In this document: piece by piece, positions 36,271 to 44,012 of the stretch
How the letters are laid out: each line of letters begins with the position of its first letter
Numbering within the stretch: position 1 is the stretch's first letter
Source of the DNA: Pseudomonadota bacterium
Lineage (GTDB): Bacteria > Myxococcota_A > UBA796 > CAJQPC01
Direction of reading: 5' to 3'
Length of the DNA stretch: 64,000 bases
Assembly (NCBI GenBank): GCA_024228935.1
Contig: JAAESX010000116.1
Span: 49,336 to 113,335, forward strand
Made by a program: the position numbers and the translations under genes
Notes under the pieces: model-generated
Seen by the model: only the letters and a program-made list of their open reading frames with translations
Databases searched by the model: none
Told to the model about the DNA's origin: nothing

Positions 36271-37826
36271 GACCGCGACCTCACGAAGGCCCGCAGGCCA
36301 CCCAGGCCGAGCAGGAAGAAGATGGGTCCCAGCAGCAGGCCCAGCTTGATGCCCAGCAGCTTGCCCGGCTCGACCGGCTCGAGCGCCGGGACCTGAACGG
36401 TCTTGCTGCGGATCGAGATGAGGTCCTCGTCCTGGACCATCCAGTCCGCCAGGTTCGACATGAACGCCAGGTTGTTCGCGATGAAGTCCGCCGAGCCGGC
36501 GACGACGAGACGCGTCGGGGCGCTCTCCTCGATGAACGGCACCAGCTCGCCCGAGCTCGGCGAGTCCGGGATCTCCCGACCGGCGAAGAAGCTGGGGTAG
36601 GTGCCGTGCGCCGTGACGAGCACCGGCCAGGCGCCGACCTCCTCGCTGGGGTCCTGCTGGACGTAGGCCTGGGGGGCGATGACCCGCGGGGCCTTGATGC
36701 GTCCCGCGCCCTTGTCGCTCGTCGCCAGCACCTCGACCTCGACCCCATTCGGCAGCGCCTCGGGCACGTCGATGCTGGACACGAACGGGAAGGTCATCGC
36801 GTCGAGGTCCTTCACGATCACGCTGTCTTCGGCCAGGTCCATCACCATCGGGATGAGCGGGTAGTTGATGGGCAGCCGCCGGATGTAGTTCCCCTGCTGC
36901 ACCGGGAAGTTCATCTTGCCGTTGTTCACGCGGTCGACGACCACGTCCTGGTTCACCTCGACCCCGAAGTGTCCGACCAGCGCGTCCAGCCCGTGAGGCA
37001 CCTTCAGCGCCCGCATGGTGCGCATGTCGGGCTTGAAGTTCGACAGGAAGAACGCGACCGGCTTGCCGGTCATCATGAACTGGTCGATCTGGTACTGGTC
37101 TCGCAGCGGGACGGTCGTCTGCGGGCCGATGATCCACAGCGCATCGACCTCGTCGGGCACCCCGGTCTCGCCGCCGAGCTGGACGAGCTGCAGCCGGTAG
37201 CTCTGCCCCAGGTTGTCCCGCAGCTGCTTGAGCGGGCCCTTGCCGCTCAGCACGTCGGGCTCGCCGTGGCCGGTCAGGAGTCCGATGGTCTTGATGTCGT
37301 CGGCGTCGACGAGCGTCTTGATCGTGCGCGCCAGGTCGTACTCGATGGTCGCGACCTGGGTGATGGCGGGCAGCGTCTTCTGGCGGTCGCCGTAGACGAT
37401 GCTCGCGCCCATGTAGACCTGACGCAGCTCGGACCGCGACTGGCTGCGGAAGCTGTACGGGATGGGCGTGATGCCAAGCCGCCTGGCCTCGTCCTGGAGC
37501 TCCTCGGACCCCGACGGGTCGACGACGGTCAGCTCCATCCGGCCGCGGCTCCAGGCGCGGAACTCCTCGAGCTTGTCGACCAGGACCTGCTCGTGGTTGT
37601 TGTAGGGCGCCTCGAGCCCCTGGGTGAAGTAGACCTTCACGATGAGCGGCTTGTCGAGGCGCTCGGCCAGCACTCGGCTCGCGTGGCTGAGCGAGTGGAT
37701 CCGGTCGGTCGTCAGGTCGAGCCGCGAGAAGAAGCGGCTGCCGAGCACGTTGGCGAAGACCACGATGGCCAGCACCAGCCCGAGCTGCATCCAGCTGTTG
37801 ATCGAGAGCACCCGGCGCAGCTGCAT
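36267..37826 (-). CDS. GldG-like ABC transporter auxiliary protein
   Basis: The 519-residue protein has transmembrane helices at the N-terminus (LGLVLAIVVFANVLGSRFFS) and the C-terminus (KLGLLLGPIFFLLGLGGLRA). Between them lies the periplasmic GldG/IFT52-type domain (DLTTDRIHSLSHASRVLAER, IKTIGLLTGHGEPDVLSGKG, VDALWIIGPQTTVPLRDQYQ). In Flavobacteria GldG pairs with GldF and ATPase GldA in gliding; in other phyla the set is of unknown export function. The start ATG at 37826 overlaps the permease stop by one base. No transport ATPase gene lies next to it. Confidence 0.88.
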   Translation of the reverse strand: MQLRRVLSINSWMQLGLVLAIVVFANVLGSRFFSRLDLTTDRIHSLSHASRVLAERLDKPLIVKVYFTQGLEAPYNNHEQVLVDKLEEFRAWSRGRMELTVVDPSGSEELQDEARRLGITPIPYSFRSQSRSELRQVYMGASIVYGDRQKTLPAITQVATIEYDLARTIKTLVDADDIKTIGLLTGHGEPDVLSGKGPLKQLRDNLGQSYRLQLVQLGGETGVPDEVDALWIIGPQTTVPLRDQYQIDQFMMTGKPVAFFLSNFKPDMRTMRALKVPHGLDALVGHFGVEVNQDVVVDRVNNGKMNFPVQQGNYIRRLPINYPLIPMVMDLAEDSVIVKDLDAMTFPFVSSIDVPEALPNGVEVEVLATSDKGAGRIKAPRVIAPQAYVQQDPSEEVGAWPVLVTAHGTYPSFFAGREIPDSPSSGELVPFIEESAPTRLVVAGSADFIANNLAFMSNLADWMVQDEDLISIRSKTVQVPALEPVEPGKLLGIKLGLLLGPIFFLLGLGGLRAFVRSRS

Positions 37827-38542
37827 CAGCTGAGCCTCCGCTGCTCGAGCGCGAACACTGCGACGTGGAGGAACAGCGCGACGATCGACAGCGTGAACAC
37901 CAGGTTCCGGGTGTCGATGACGCCGCGGCTCATCCCGGAGAAGTGGTAGTCGAACGACATGTACTGGACGATCGGCAGGATGCTGGGCGGCACGGCCTGC
38001 AGGAAGAACCCGACGACGTACGGGACGATGCAGAGCGAGACGGCGACCAGGAACGCGACGATCTGGTTGCTCGTCAGGCTGGACGCGGCCGTCCCGATGG
38101 CGGTGTAGGCGGCGGCCAGCAGGCCGAGCCCGATGTAGCCGCCGATGACCGGGCCCCAGTCCAGGTCCCCGAGCTGGGCGAGGACGATGGGGTACGGGAT
38201 GGTGAGGCCCACCGCGACGAGGATGAGCGTCAGCGCGGCGCCGAACTTGCCCGCGACGACCTGGCCCTCGGTGACAGGCAGGGTGACGAGCAGCTCGAGG
38301 CTCCCGGTCCGCTTCTCCTCGGCGAACAGCCGCATGGTCACGGCCGGGACCAGCAGGAGCAGGAACATCGCGCACCAGAAGAAGACGACCCGCAGCGTGG
38401 CGAGCCCGCTGGCGAAGATGTCGTTCAGGAACAGCGCAAAGAGCCCGACGAGCCCCAGGTACACGGGGACCACGATGTAGGCGAGCGGCGAGTTGAAGCT
38501 GCTCGCGAGCTCCCGGCGATAGATGGCCAGGACCGTCTGCAT
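37826..38542 (-). CDS. ABC-2 type permease, GldF-like
   Basis: The 238-residue integral membrane protein has six hydrophobic helices (SPLAYIVVPVYLGLVGLFAL, FFWCAMFLLLLVPAVTMRLF, IALFLHVAVFALEQRRLS-like C-terminus). It carries the ABC-2 family signature AEEKRTGSLELLVTLPVTEG in the first cytoplasmic loop. With the downstream GldG-like and DUF4340 genes it forms a Gld-type transport module. The usual ATPase gene upstream is missing. The upstream neighbour is a hybrid kinase, ten bases away, so the permease must use an ATPase encoded elsewhere. Confidence 0.88.
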   Translation of the reverse strand: MQTVLAIYRRELASSFNSPLAYIVVPVYLGLVGLFALFLNDIFASGLATLRVVFFWCAMFLLLLVPAVTMRLFAEEKRTGSLELLVTLPVTEGQVVAGKFGAALTLILVAVGLTIPYPIVLAQLGDLDWGPVIGGYIGLGLLAAAYTAIGTAASSLTSNQIVAFLVAVSLCIVPYVVGFFLQAVPPSILPIVQYMSFDYHFSGMSRGVIDTRNLVFTLSIVALFLHVAVFALEQRRLS

Positions 38543-38552
38543 GGCCTCGGGG

Positions 38553-41285
38553 CTAACCCTCGCCCGGAGCCCTCGCCAAGGGCACGACGACGGTGAAGCA
38601 GGCGCCACCGAGCTCGGAGCGGCCCACGGAGATCTCCCCGCCGTGATCGACGACGACGCGACGGGCGATCGACAGGCCCAGTCCCGTGCCGTGTCCGGCA
38701 TCTCGGGTGGTGAAGAACGGGGCGAAGATCCGGTCCTCGACGTCGGGGTCGATGCCGTCGCCAGAGTCCTCGACCAGGAAGACGTGGTCGCCGTCTTCGT
38801 CGCGCGCAGTGACCCGGACGCGGCCTCCTTTCGCCACGGCCTTCACGGCGTTCTCGATGAGCGCGACCTGGACCTGCGCGAAGTCGGCGGCTCGACCCAG
38901 GACGGCGCCCGTCGAGGTGATGTCGGCCTCGATGGACACGTTGTGGGGGAGCTGGGCGTCGAAGAGACGCAGCGCGGCCTCGAGCGGCTCGACGGGAGAG
39001 AACGGCGCGTGCTCGCCCTTGTGCACGCCCGACAGGCCGAGCAGGTCCTCGGTCAGACCCTGGATGCGGCGGCTGGCTTCGTCCATGACGCCCAGCAGGC
39101 GCTGTGCCCTCTCCGGCTGCTCGAGGCGCTTGGGCAGGAGCTGGATGGCGGACAGGAGGGCGTTCAGCGGGTTGCGCAGCTGGTGGGCGAGCTGGGCGGC
39201 GACCCGGCCGGTGCTGGCGAGACGCTCGGCGTGGGTCAGCTCCCGGAACAGCTGGCGGGCCCTCAGGTGGGCCTGGACGCGGGCGGCGAGCTCGCGCACG
39301 TGGAACGGCTTGTTGAGGTAGTCGCTGGCCCCCGCCCGGTACGCGTCCAGCACACTCGTCTGGCCGGTGTGCGCGGTGAGGAGCAGGATCGGGGTGGTGG
39401 AGAGCGACGGGTCCGCCCGCAGCGCTCGGGTCAGCGCGAGCCCGTTCATCTCGGGCATGGCCAGGTCGGTGACGACGATGTCCGGGCGCAGTCGCTGGGC
39501 CATCGCCAGGGCCTCTCGGCCGTTCTCGGCGAGCTCCACGCGGCAGTACGGAGCCAGCGCGCCGCTCACGAACTCGCGGATCTCGGCGTCGTCGTCCACC
39601 ACCAGGGCCAGGGGCGCGTCCACGGCCGTCGAGCTGTGCCCCAGGGTCGTCAGGGCCTCGAGCGGCATGGCGATCTGCGTCGGCTCGTGCAGCTCGGACG
39701 ACTCGGTCGTGTCCTCGGCTGCATTCGCGGGGATGGACAGGGTGAACGTCGTGCCCTCGCCCTCGGCCGAGTCCACGCGGACGACCCCCTCGTGCAGGGC
39801 CGCGACCTCGCTGACGATCGACAGGCCGAGCCCGGCGGCGCCCTTCTCGCTGCCCTGGGCGAACCGCTCGAAGATGCTCGAGCGCTCCAGGGGCCCGAGC
39901 CCGGGTCCGTCGTCCCGGACGGCCAGGTACAGGGTCTCGCCGTCGAGCCACACGGTGACCTCGACCTCGCTCTCGGAGACCCGCAGGGCGTTGTCGATGA
40001 GGTTGGCGAGCGCAGACTCGATCCAGCGCCGGTCGAGCGCGACCATCGGGACGGGGGTCTCGGGCGAGCGGAAGCGGACCTCGACCCCGCGTTTGTCCGA
40101 GGCGTCCAGGAACGTCGACAGCGTCGCGCGGGCCAGGGAGACGGTGTCTGTGCGTCGGCGGGTCAGGAGCACGGCGCCGGCGTCCATGCGGGCGAGCAGC
40201 AGGATCTGGTCGATGAGCGCCATGAGCCGCATGCCGTTGCGGCGCATGGTGACGAGGCTCCGCTCGACGCCGCCAGCGGGCTTGCGGCCCTCGAGCAGGT
40301 CCTCGAGCGGGCCGAGGATGAGCTGCAGCGGGGTGCGCAGGTCGTGGCTCAGGTTGGCGAAGAAGCGCCGTCGAGCCTGACTGAGCTCCTGGACCTGGGC
40401 CAGCGACTCGGCCAGCTCGTCCCGGGTGGCCTCGAGCTCGGCCGTGCGCTGGGCGACCTGTCGATCGACGTCAGCCTTGGCCTGTTGGAGCTCTTCGAAG
40501 CGGCGCTCGGTGTTCTCGGCGCTTCGCTGGAGCGCCTGGTTCTGTTCGACCACAGCGCGGGAACGCGTCGCCAGGGTCGCCCGGAGCTCCAGGTTGGTGC
40601 CCGTCAGGTAGCCGACGATGCCCCACAGTCCTGTGCTGGCGAGGATGACACCCGCGTCCGCTCCGGAGACCCCGGCGGCCAGGCTGCCGATGCCGACGCC
40701 GACAAGCGCCAGCGTGAGCGCCATCGCCCGACCCGAGGGCACCTGGTAGTGGATGTCGTAGACGCACCGGTCGCTGTCTGCGAAGGACTCGAGCACGTCG
40801 ACCGTCGCGGGAGGCAGATCGAACAGGGTCGGGAACGCGGCCATCTGACCGACGCGCGCCTTGTGGATCCACACGTTCCGCTCGGGGACGCTGGTGGTGT
40901 AGGCCAGCTGCACGTGGCCGGGCTCGTCGACCAGCACCTCGAACGCGCCGACCTTGTTGAACCGCGGGAGTGTCTTCGGGAGCGCGCGGTAGGCGAACCC
41001 TGGCCCGGCGAGCGCCCGCAGGATCGGCCGGAGGGGGCCGGTGTAGCGGCGCTGGAGTGCGAGCCCCCCCTTCTCCTCGAACAGGAACGGGTCGTCGTGG
41101 AGCTCGACCAGGACGGCGCAGGCCTCCTCGCACTGGGCCAGGGTGACCCAGGTCGACTTGTCGCGGAGCTCGGACTCGGCGATGCCGATGCGCTCGAGCA
41201 GCGCGGCCTTGCCTTCCGGTCCGAGCGTCTCCTCGGTGTAGTCGAGGAAGGGGACGAGGAAGAAGGCTCCGACCTCGGAGCTCAT
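38553..41285 (-). CDS. Hybrid histidine kinase with kinase-REC-kinase architecture
   Basis: The 910-residue protein starts with about 170 residues resembling a small sensory domain (EVGAFFLVPFLDYTEETLGP, RYTGPLRPILRALAGPGFAY). Two membrane helices and a coiled coil follow. The first HisKA has His in FFANLSHDLRTPLQLILGP, with its HATPase domain (ANLIDNALRVSES, DDGPGLG). A receiver has Asp in IVVTDLAMPEMNG. A second HisKA/HATPase has His in AAQLAHQLRNPLNALLSA with VLIENAVKAVAKGG-like and DSGDGID motifs. Two complete kinase cores around one receiver is uncommon. Its start overlaps the upstream methyltransferase by four bases. It may control the Gld-like transporter encoded downstream. Confidence 0.88.
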   Translation of the reverse strand: MSSEVGAFFLVPFLDYTEETLGPEGKAALLERIGIAESELRDKSTWVTLAQCEEACAVLVELHDDPFLFEEKGGLALQRRYTGPLRPILRALAGPGFAYRALPKTLPRFNKVGAFEVLVDEPGHVQLAYTTSVPERNVWIHKARVGQMAAFPTLFDLPPATVDVLESFADSDRCVYDIHYQVPSGRAMALTLALVGVGIGSLAAGVSGADAGVILASTGLWGIVGYLTGTNLELRATLATRSRAVVEQNQALQRSAENTERRFEELQQAKADVDRQVAQRTAELEATRDELAESLAQVQELSQARRRFFANLSHDLRTPLQLILGPLEDLLEGRKPAGGVERSLVTMRRNGMRLMALIDQILLLARMDAGAVLLTRRRTDTVSLARATLSTFLDASDKRGVEVRFRSPETPVPMVALDRRWIESALANLIDNALRVSESEVEVTVWLDGETLYLAVRDDGPGLGPLERSSIFERFAQGSEKGAAGLGLSIVSEVAALHEGVVRVDSAEGEGTTFTLSIPANAAEDTTESSELHEPTQIAMPLEALTTLGHSSTAVDAPLALVVDDDAEIREFVSGALAPYCRVELAENGREALAMAQRLRPDIVVTDLAMPEMNGLALTRALRADPSLSTTPILLLTAHTGQTSVLDAYRAGASDYLNKPFHVRELAARVQAHLRARQLFRELTHAERLASTGRVAAQLAHQLRNPLNALLSAIQLLPKRLEQPERAQRLLGVMDEASRRIQGLTEDLLGLSGVHKGEHAPFSPVEPLEAALRLFDAQLPHNVSIEADITSTGAVLGRAADFAQVQVALIENAVKAVAKGGRVRVTARDEDGDHVFLVEDSGDGIDPDVEDRIFAPFFTTRDAGHGTGLGLSIARRVVVDHGGEISVGRSELGGACFTVVVPLARAPGEG

Positions 41286-42007
41286 GACCGCCGTCCGGCG
41301 CAGAAGCCGAGTCGGAACGTGCCGGGGCCGCCCTCGAGCAGCCAGCGGTCCATGTCCTGGGCGACGATCTCGCCATCCAGCGAGGCCATCGGGGCGAGCG
41401 CCTCGGACAGGGGGAGCGCCAGGAAGCGCATCGCCGCCCGGTCGCTTCGGGAGGTGCTGGTCCAGGTGAAGACCGCCTCGTCGACCACCTCGAGTCCGGC
41501 CGCACGGAGAAGACCGGTGGCGTCCGGGACAGCCAGACGGGTCATCATCGCGAGGGCCTGGGCCAGCTGGCCGGTGGCGCCCTCCATCGTGTTGGGGAGC
41601 GCGGTGACGAGCACGACGAGAGGGGCTGCCGCGGCCATGTGACCGACCACCGCCGGCGCCTGGGGGCCCACGTGCCGCAGGAGCAGCCGGGCCATCGCGA
41701 CGTCGGCCTCGAGCCCGTCCCAGGTCTCGGGCTCGCGCACGTCACCCTCGACGAACCGATCGACGCGGCGACGGGCGGCCTCGCGGTTGTGCCCCAGGTC
41801 GAGGCCCGTCAGGTGGAAGTCGAGCTCCCGCAGTCGCCGCGCGTGGTCGCCGGTCGAGCAGCCGACGTCGAGGATCCGCTGGGGGGGCTGGACCCCGAGC
41901 TTCTCGAGCCGATCGAGCTCCCACTGGAAGCTGATGGCCGCCTGGAACTCCTGTCGTGCGGACTCGAGGAACTCGCGGGCGGCTCCGGTCGCGACGCCGT
42001 CGGTCAT
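41282..42007 (-). CDS. SAM-dependent methyltransferase (class I) A
   Basis: The 241-residue protein has the class I Rossmann motif I at QRILDVGCSTGDHARRLREL near residue 45 and an acidic motif II (HLTGLDLGHNREAARR). A later motif reads ADVAMARLLLRHVGPQAPAV, as in UbiE/Methyltransf-25 types. The C-terminal half is family-specific and carries no recognisable substrate motif. It overlaps the second methyltransferase by four bases and the hybrid kinase by four, so all are co-translated. A methyltransferase between two kinases suggests modification of a signalling protein or small molecule; this is inference. Confidence 0.78.
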   Translation of the reverse strand: MTDGVATGAAREFLESARQEFQAAISFQWELDRLEKLGVQPPQRILDVGCSTGDHARRLRELDFHLTGLDLGHNREAARRRVDRFVEGDVREPETWDGLEADVAMARLLLRHVGPQAPAVVGHMAAAAPLVVLVTALPNTMEGATGQLAQALAMMTRLAVPDATGLLRAAGLEVVDEAVFTWTSTSRSDRAAMRFLALPLSEALAPMASLDGEIVAQDMDRWLLEGGPGTFRLGFCAGRRS

Positions 42008-42768
42008 GCGTGACGGCTGACGCGCCCACCGCCGCAGTAGAGCGTCCACGATGCGAACGCGCCCGGGTGACGCCTCCACGCCGCGATCTCCGAGGTCACG
42101 CGTCGCAGCTCGCCGTCGCCCAGGGCGTTGCGCCCGGCGTCCAGGAACGGCGACAGGAGCTGCAGGAAGACGTCCTTGCCGATGTCCTCGCTGCTGAGGA
42201 CCACCGGGACGACGCGGACATCCGTCAGGCGAGCCTGGATCATCAGGTCGCGGAGGCGCAGGCCGACGAAGGGGTCGACCTCGGAGTGGTTCGCGTGCAC
42301 GGCCTTCAGTGTACGCGTCAGTCCCGGAAGCTCGGGGAATGTGCGCAACGCTCCGTCGTCTGTCTCGATCGCTGCGACAATCCCGCCGGGCATGCAGGCG
42401 TCGCGCATCTCGGCGACCAGGCCCTCGGGCGTCGGCACGTGCCGCAGGAAGAAGCGGGTGTAGACCGCGTCGAACGCGTCCTTGGGCAGGCTCGCGACGC
42501 GCGCATAGCTGTCGAGGTGCCGCCCGGTGAGCTCGTCGAGGTCGGCGTACGTCCGGTCGCTGTCGAAGTTCACTCCGTGCACCTGGATGTGCGGGTAGCG
42601 CTGCTTGAGCAGGCTCCCGAAGTGACCTGCGGCGCATCCGACGTCCAGGGCGCGCCCTTCGCGAGGGAACCCGATGGCCGCCAGCGCCTGGGCCTCGCGG
42701 TCGAAGCACGCGCGGGCCTGCAGGGCGAGTCGGTCCAGGTCGCGCTTGCTGCGAGGGATCGCCGGCAT
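42004..42768 (-). CDS. SAM-dependent methyltransferase (class I) B
   Basis: The 254-residue protein has motif I (GRALDVGCAAGHFGSLLKQR) and the region FDAVYTRFFLRHVPTPEGLV typical of Methyltransf-25/UbiE-like enzymes. It is distantly similar in order to the next gene (both have ...RLLLRHV/RFFLRHV), so the two may be ancient paralogues. The start ATG at 42768 overlaps the stop of the upstream kinase by one base (TGATG). Substrate unknown. The pair sits in the middle of the seven-gene signalling and transport operon. Confidence 0.78.
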   Translation of the reverse strand: MPAIPRSKRDLDRLALQARACFDREAQALAAIGFPREGRALDVGCAAGHFGSLLKQRYPHIQVHGVNFDSDRTYADLDELTGRHLDSYARVASLPKDAFDAVYTRFFLRHVPTPEGLVAEMRDACMPGGIVAAIETDDGALRTFPELPGLTRTLKAVHANHSEVDPFVGLRLRDLMIQARLTDVRVVPVVLSSEDIGKDVFLQLLSPFLDAGRNALGDGELRRVTSEIAAWRRHPGAFASWTLYCGGGRVSRHA

Positions 42769-43931
42769 CAGCCTGTCCTCGGGAGACGCACCTCGAACGT
42801 GGTCCCTTCGTCGGTCTCCAGGAGCTGGATGGAGCCGTCGTTGGCCTGCGTCCGAGCCCGGCAGATGGACAGGCCGAGGCCTGTGCCGCCGCTCTTCTGG
42901 CGCGTCGTCGAGAACGGCTGGAAGAGACGATGCCGAATCTGGGCGGGGAGACCGGGTCCGTCGTCGGACACGGTGAGGATGGCGTACTCGCTGTTCGCGG
43001 TGACGTCGACGCGCACCCGGCCGGGGCGCTCGGTCGGCTCGATGGCCTGGATCGCGTTCTTCACCAGGTTCATCACGATGCGGCTGACGTCCAGGCTGTC
43101 GGCGTGGATGGTCAGCCCCTCGGGGCAGTGGTGCTCGAGCGAGATGCCGCTGCCGTGCTGGCCGCGGAACATGCCCATGACCACGTTCAGCAGGTGGTCG
43201 AGGCGGACGTCCGAGCGCGAGGACTGCAGCCGCAGGGTCAGGCGCTTGGTCCGGTCGTGGAGCTTGGCCAGGTGCTCCACGGCCTCGTCCAGGTAGACGA
43301 GCTCCTCGGCCAGTCGGGCCTGGCCCATCGGGTCGCTGATCTCGGCGAGCACATCGTGGATGCCGGCGGTCCCCATCCGCACCGCCGAGGCGCCGTTCGC
43401 CAGGTCGTGGAGCAGGGCGGCACGCGCCATCGCCAGGGCCTCGGCGCGTTCCCGATCCAGCAGGACACCGCGGAGCGCATGGACGCGGCGCTCGAGATGG
43501 ATGGTCTCGGCCACGTTCCGGAGCGTCACGCGCATGACGTCGATCGACCACGGCTTGGACAGGAAGTAGCTGACGCCGGCGCGGTTGATGGCCTCGACGG
43601 CGGCCTCCTGCGAGCCGAACGCGGTGACGAGCACGCGCTTCACGCCGGGGTGCTCGCGGCGGGCGAGCTCACACAGCTCGATGCCGGTCATACCGGGCAT
43701 TCGCTGGTCGGTCACCAGGATGGCGACCTCGTGCCGACGCATGAACTCGAGCGCCTCCAGGGCACCGCTGACCAGGTGGACGGGGAACAGATCCTCGACC
43801 GCTTCCTCGAACACGACCCGGTTGCCGTGCTCGTCGTCCACGTAGAGGATCGGAAATGAGCGGGTGTCGAGTTGGTCGAACGGCCCGTCGTACACCTGCT
43901 TCCTCGTGCTTGCCGGGGGATTTTCCGCCAT
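42768..43931 (-). CDS. REC-histidine kinase
   Basis: The 387-residue cytoplasmic protein has an N-terminal receiver (residues 25-140) with pocket ILYVDDEHGN, Asp in AILVTDQRMPGMTG and Lys in YFLSKPWSIDV. A kinase follows, with His in RAALLHDLANGASAVRMG near residue 175 and HATPase motifs MNLVKNAIQAIEP, DDGPGLP and SGGTGLGLSI. The order receiver-then-kinase is common in NtrB-like regulatory kinases controlled by an upstream kinase. It is the first gene of the operon. The 81-base divergent gap to the HExxH gene contains an inverted repeat. Confidence 0.9.
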   Translation of the reverse strand: MAENPPASTRKQVYDGPFDQLDTRSFPILYVDDEHGNRVVFEEAVEDLFPVHLVSGALEALEFMRRHEVAILVTDQRMPGMTGIELCELARREHPGVKRVLVTAFGSQEAAVEAINRAGVSYFLSKPWSIDVMRVTLRNVAETIHLERRVHALRGVLLDRERAEALAMARAALLHDLANGASAVRMGTAGIHDVLAEISDPMGQARLAEELVYLDEAVEHLAKLHDRTKRLTLRLQSSRSDVRLDHLLNVVMGMFRGQHGSGISLEHHCPEGLTIHADSLDVSRIVMNLVKNAIQAIEPTERPGRVRVDVTANSEYAILTVSDDGPGLPAQIRHRLFQPFSTTRQKSGGTGLGLSICRARTQANDGSIQLLETDEGTTFEVRLPRTG

Positions 43932-43949
43932 CGTTCAATCCAGGGTCAA

Positions 43950-43973
43950 CCACCTTGCCCGTCGGGTAAGTGG
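43950..43973. promoter_or_regulatory. Inverted repeat in a divergent promoter region
   Basis: CCACCTTGCCCG at 43950-43961 and CGGGTAAGTGG at 43963-43973 form an imperfect inverted repeat in the gap between the seven-gene operon and the 1028-residue HExxH gene. It could be an operator for either side. No known site class was matched. Confidence 0.35.
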
Positions 43974-44012
43974 CGTGACACCTTGAGGAAGTCCGACCCG
44001 GGAGATCAGCGG

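Noticed and set aside
42004..43931. Chemotaxis or CheR-type methylation system
   Set aside because: The two methyltransferases have UbiE/Methyltransf-25-like motifs, not CheR, and no chemoreceptor, CheW or CheA is present.
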